Below are positions 62,019 to 64,000 of a stretch of DNA of 64,000 nt, piece after piece. How positions within the stretch are numbered: position 1 is the first letter of the stretch; every line of letters begins with the position of its first letter. The position numbers were made by a program, and so were the translations under genes. The stretch comes from Brachypterus glaber (taxonomy: Eukaryota; Arthropoda; Insecta; Coleoptera; Kateretidae): contig OY294044.1 of the NCBI GenBank assembly GCA_958510825.1, positions 46,960,626-47,024,625 of the forward strand, given 5' to 3'. Below the pieces are notes generated by a model. The model was not told the origin of the DNA. It made no database searches and worked only from the letters and a program-made list of their open reading frames with translations.

Positions 62019-64000
62019 GTAAGAATTCCAATATATTGCTAATTTATAAATTAATTATAAGTAACTTTACTAATAACTTTAGGCATTTTTAAAAATTTTA
62101 TTTATTCAAAATTATAAAAATATTAATTAAATATTCCATCAATCTATTTTTCATCGTACAGACGGCGGACGAGGGTCCTTTATCTAGACTTACTTTGTTC
62201 TTTTGTTCTTGGTCTGTTTTTGCTCTGGTTTTTGTATTGTCACCTTTTCAAAAGGAGAATATCTAAGTCCAAATAAGCAAAAAACAAGAACGAAAGAACA
62301 AAGTAAGACTAGATGAAGTGACCCAGTCTACAAATATTTCTCTGTACGATGACTGAAAAATAGATTGATGGAACTTTTATTTCTGTGCAAAAAAAAATTA
62401 ACAGGAATCTTTTTTTTGGTTTAGAAATTTCAATCTGCATGTGAGGAAATAAGAAAGTTCTCAAAACGTCCACCAGACTCTGACATGCTGGAAATATACT
62501 CTTTGTATAAACAAGCAACAGTTGGAGACGTGAATATTGGTAAGATCAGGGGTGGTGACACAGAAAAAATGGATTCCTTGAACTAAGGACACGTGTCTTT
62601 GGATATGTTCAAAGCCATATTCTCTTGTTTCAAGGCTGGCATTTTCTTGAACCAAAGTCAATGTCCTTGAATAAAGAGCGCGGATTTTTATTCCAAAACC
62701 CATGCTCTTCATTATTCCAGGACAATGACCTTGGTTCAAGAAAATGCCAGCCTTGAAACAAGAGAATATGGCTTTGAATATATACAAAGATACGTGTCCT
62801 TGGTTCAAGGAATCCGTTTTTTCTATGCACGAGGGACTTTTTTTGGCGGTCGAAAATCTCTAATCGAAAGTCCAAACGAAAAATCTCGGAAGACCATGTA
62901 CAAATATTTTGCAAAAACCACTACAAATTTGTGGTGGTTCAGCCCTCGAAAAAAGTGTAATTTTTTAAATTAAATATTTCTCAACTTGTAAGAGATAAAA
63001 TTATGAAAAAAAATTTGGATGATAAGTATAAAATAAACTTTTAAGGAAAACTATAGAGAAGTACGTATCAGGATGGGGGTAAATGGGCCCAAAGGGACAA
63101 AAATGGATAAAAAATATATAATATCGAAAACTCGCTTACTAATTCGTATTTAAAGGAAAATACTGCTGCCAAAAAAATAATACTTTCCCCTATAGGTTCA
63201 TTAAAATCAAAAACAAAAATTAAAAAAAATTAAAAATTTTTTCAAAAAAAATTTTTTTTTTCAAAAAAAGTTTCTCTTTTGGTGAAACGAAAAATAAATT
63301 GAAAAAAATATGTTTTTGAAAAAAAATGTTTTTACCCCATTTTACCCCAACCCGATTTTTACGAAAAACAATCCCAGCCTAGAACTTTGGATAATTAACC
63401 TGTGGTCCAAATTTGAAGTCTTTAGCTCAAAGCGTTCTTGAGTTATCGTGGTCACAAATTTCCCTGACACACAGATCGACCGACCGACAGAATTTTTTTT
63501 TTTGACGGAAATCATATTTTTTGGATATAAAACGTCCAGAAACGTAAAAAAAGCAATAAAAATTTTTCGATTTTTTTTACTAACGCAAGACTTTCCTTGG
63601 GAAAGTAATTAGGTAAACCAAAATAAAGCTTAGATCATTCTCTACAAAAAATGTCCTATGAATTTTTAAGCTACGACTATATAACTATATATATAACTTT
63701 TTGGATATGAAATATGGGCACAAAAAAAGCTATGGTACGCGATTCCACTTTTACCTTTTTATTTCATCAAAAACTATTCTTAATTAGACAGGCCCACAAA
63801 AAAAAAATAAAGCTCAATAACCATTAACGAGACTATAGTCTTATACTTATAAAAAAAGTATATTTTTCTTACGCATTATGTATTTTTGGGCTCTGAAAAC
63901 GAATTTGGGAATTAAAAATCTCGCTGACCCACAAAAAAATGCAAAAAGTTAATTTAAAAAAATAAAGATCCTTTATTTTTTATTTAGCTAAACCATCTGA
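62004..64000 (+). CDS. Acyl-CoA-binding protein / diazepam-binding inhibitor (5' part, runs off window)
   Basis: ACBP is a small (about 87-residue) cytosolic four-helix protein that binds long- and medium-chain acyl-CoA and maintains its pool. Three exons are seen: 62,004-62,018 (MSTQE), 62,425-62,539 (KFQSACEEIRKF through VGDVNI) and 63,988 onward (A-K-P-S then the edge). The signature LYSLYKQATVGDVN matches the family consensus LYALYKQATVGDVN, including the Tyr and Lys that contact the ligand. A very short first coding exon is usual for the family. The following AKPS fits the family's linker before the DxKGKAKWDAW block, which must lie beyond the window. Fold-back repeats sit in both introns. 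Only about half of the protein is visible. Confidence 0.92.
62133..62373. mobile_element. Fold-back MITE in ACBP intron 1
   Basis: TTCCATCAATCTATTTTTCA and the inverse GAAAAATAGATTGATGGAA. AGACTTACTTTGTTCTTT and AAAGAACAAAGTAAGACT continue the arms. It ends about 50 bases before exon 2. Confidence 0.8.
62425..62539 (+). CDS. ACBP exon 2
   Basis: The acceptor is TTTGGTTTAG and the donor GTAAGA. It encodes KFQSACEEIRKFSKRPPDSD then MLEIYSLYKQATVGDVNI: helix 1, the loop and helix 2 with the family signature. It leaves one base. Confidence 0.93.
62562..62824. mobile_element. Fold-back MITE in ACBP intron 2
   Basis: AGAAAAAATGGATTCCTTGA and its near-inverse TCAAGGAATCCGTTTTTTCT; the arms repeat CCAAGGACACGTGTC and GAATATGGCTTTGAA types. 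It begins 22 bases after the exon 2 donor. Confidence 0.8.
63340..63608 (-). repeat. Copy of the CGTTCTTGAGTTATCGTG repeat family (ACBP intron 2)
   Basis: ACGAAAAACAATCCCAGCCT, CGTTCTTGAGTTATCGTG at 63,433-63,450, a GATCGACCGACCGA stretch, and a CTTTCCTTGGGAAAGTAA edge. Same order as 33,400-33,720. Confidence 0.75.
63988..64000 (+). CDS. ACBP exon 3 (first 13 bases)
   Basis: The acceptor TTTTTATTTAG is followed by CTAAACCATCTGA; with the G left from exon 2 this reads A-K-P-S. The phase and the family sequence after GDVN both fit. The exon is cut by the window edge. Confidence 0.75.

Noticed and set aside
1..64000. Prokaryotic-type defence, phage or operon system
   Set aside because: No clustered ORFs, no ribosome-binding sites, and clear spliceosomal introns; the window is animal nuclear DNA.

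Overview
This is a gene-poor, A+T-rich, repeat-packed piece of an animal nuclear genome, most likely an arthropod and probably an insect. I infer this from GT-AG introns of 0.8 to 5.8 kb, a BBSome gene, the mix of Tc1/mariner, hAT-like and non-LTR elements, and very many short inverted-repeat elements. Nothing looks bacterial or viral. I cannot name the species.

Layout. Bases 1 to about 33,735 hold no host gene that I can support. They are layers of transposable elements: two fragments of one jockey-like retrotransposon, a 1.2-kb hAT-like element inserted in the arm of a larger fold-back, a 2.2-kb G/C-block tandem repeat, a mariner-type element (15,224-17,450) whose transposase gene has a small intron and one stop codon, several hAT-like MITEs, and a 4.1-kb minus-strand non-LTR retrotransposon (25,471-29,597). 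The retrotransposon's endonuclease region is split by a tRNA-derived SINE-like insertion. Two inverted copies of a minisatellite-bearing repeat flank that retrotransposon region.

From about 33,740 to 58,808 on the plus strand lies one host gene, BBS1 (BBSome subunit). I assembled it from nine exons with matching splice phases plus a tiny proposed first exon (M-S-R). The predicted protein has 596 residues, against 593 in human BBS1. Its introns carry most of the other elements in this half of the window: fold-backs, a Tc1-like element nested in a MITE, and five copies of a palindromic MITE, two of which sit 23-25 bp on either side of exon 8. A 1.3-kb hAT-like element sits in the exon 4 splice donor and has duplicated the donor bases.

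From 62,004 to the window end lies the 5' part of an acyl-CoA-binding protein (ACBP/diazepam-binding inhibitor) gene. Two exons are complete and the third begins 13 bases before the edge.

The two host genes share the strand but not a pathway: BBS1 acts in ciliary membrane trafficking, ACBP in cytosolic acyl-CoA handling. I found no operon-like, CRISPR-like or defence-like system. The most notable signals are at the exon 4 donor, the MITE sandwich around exon 8, an RFX X-box-like site just upstream of the proposed BBS1 start, and the nested element histories.
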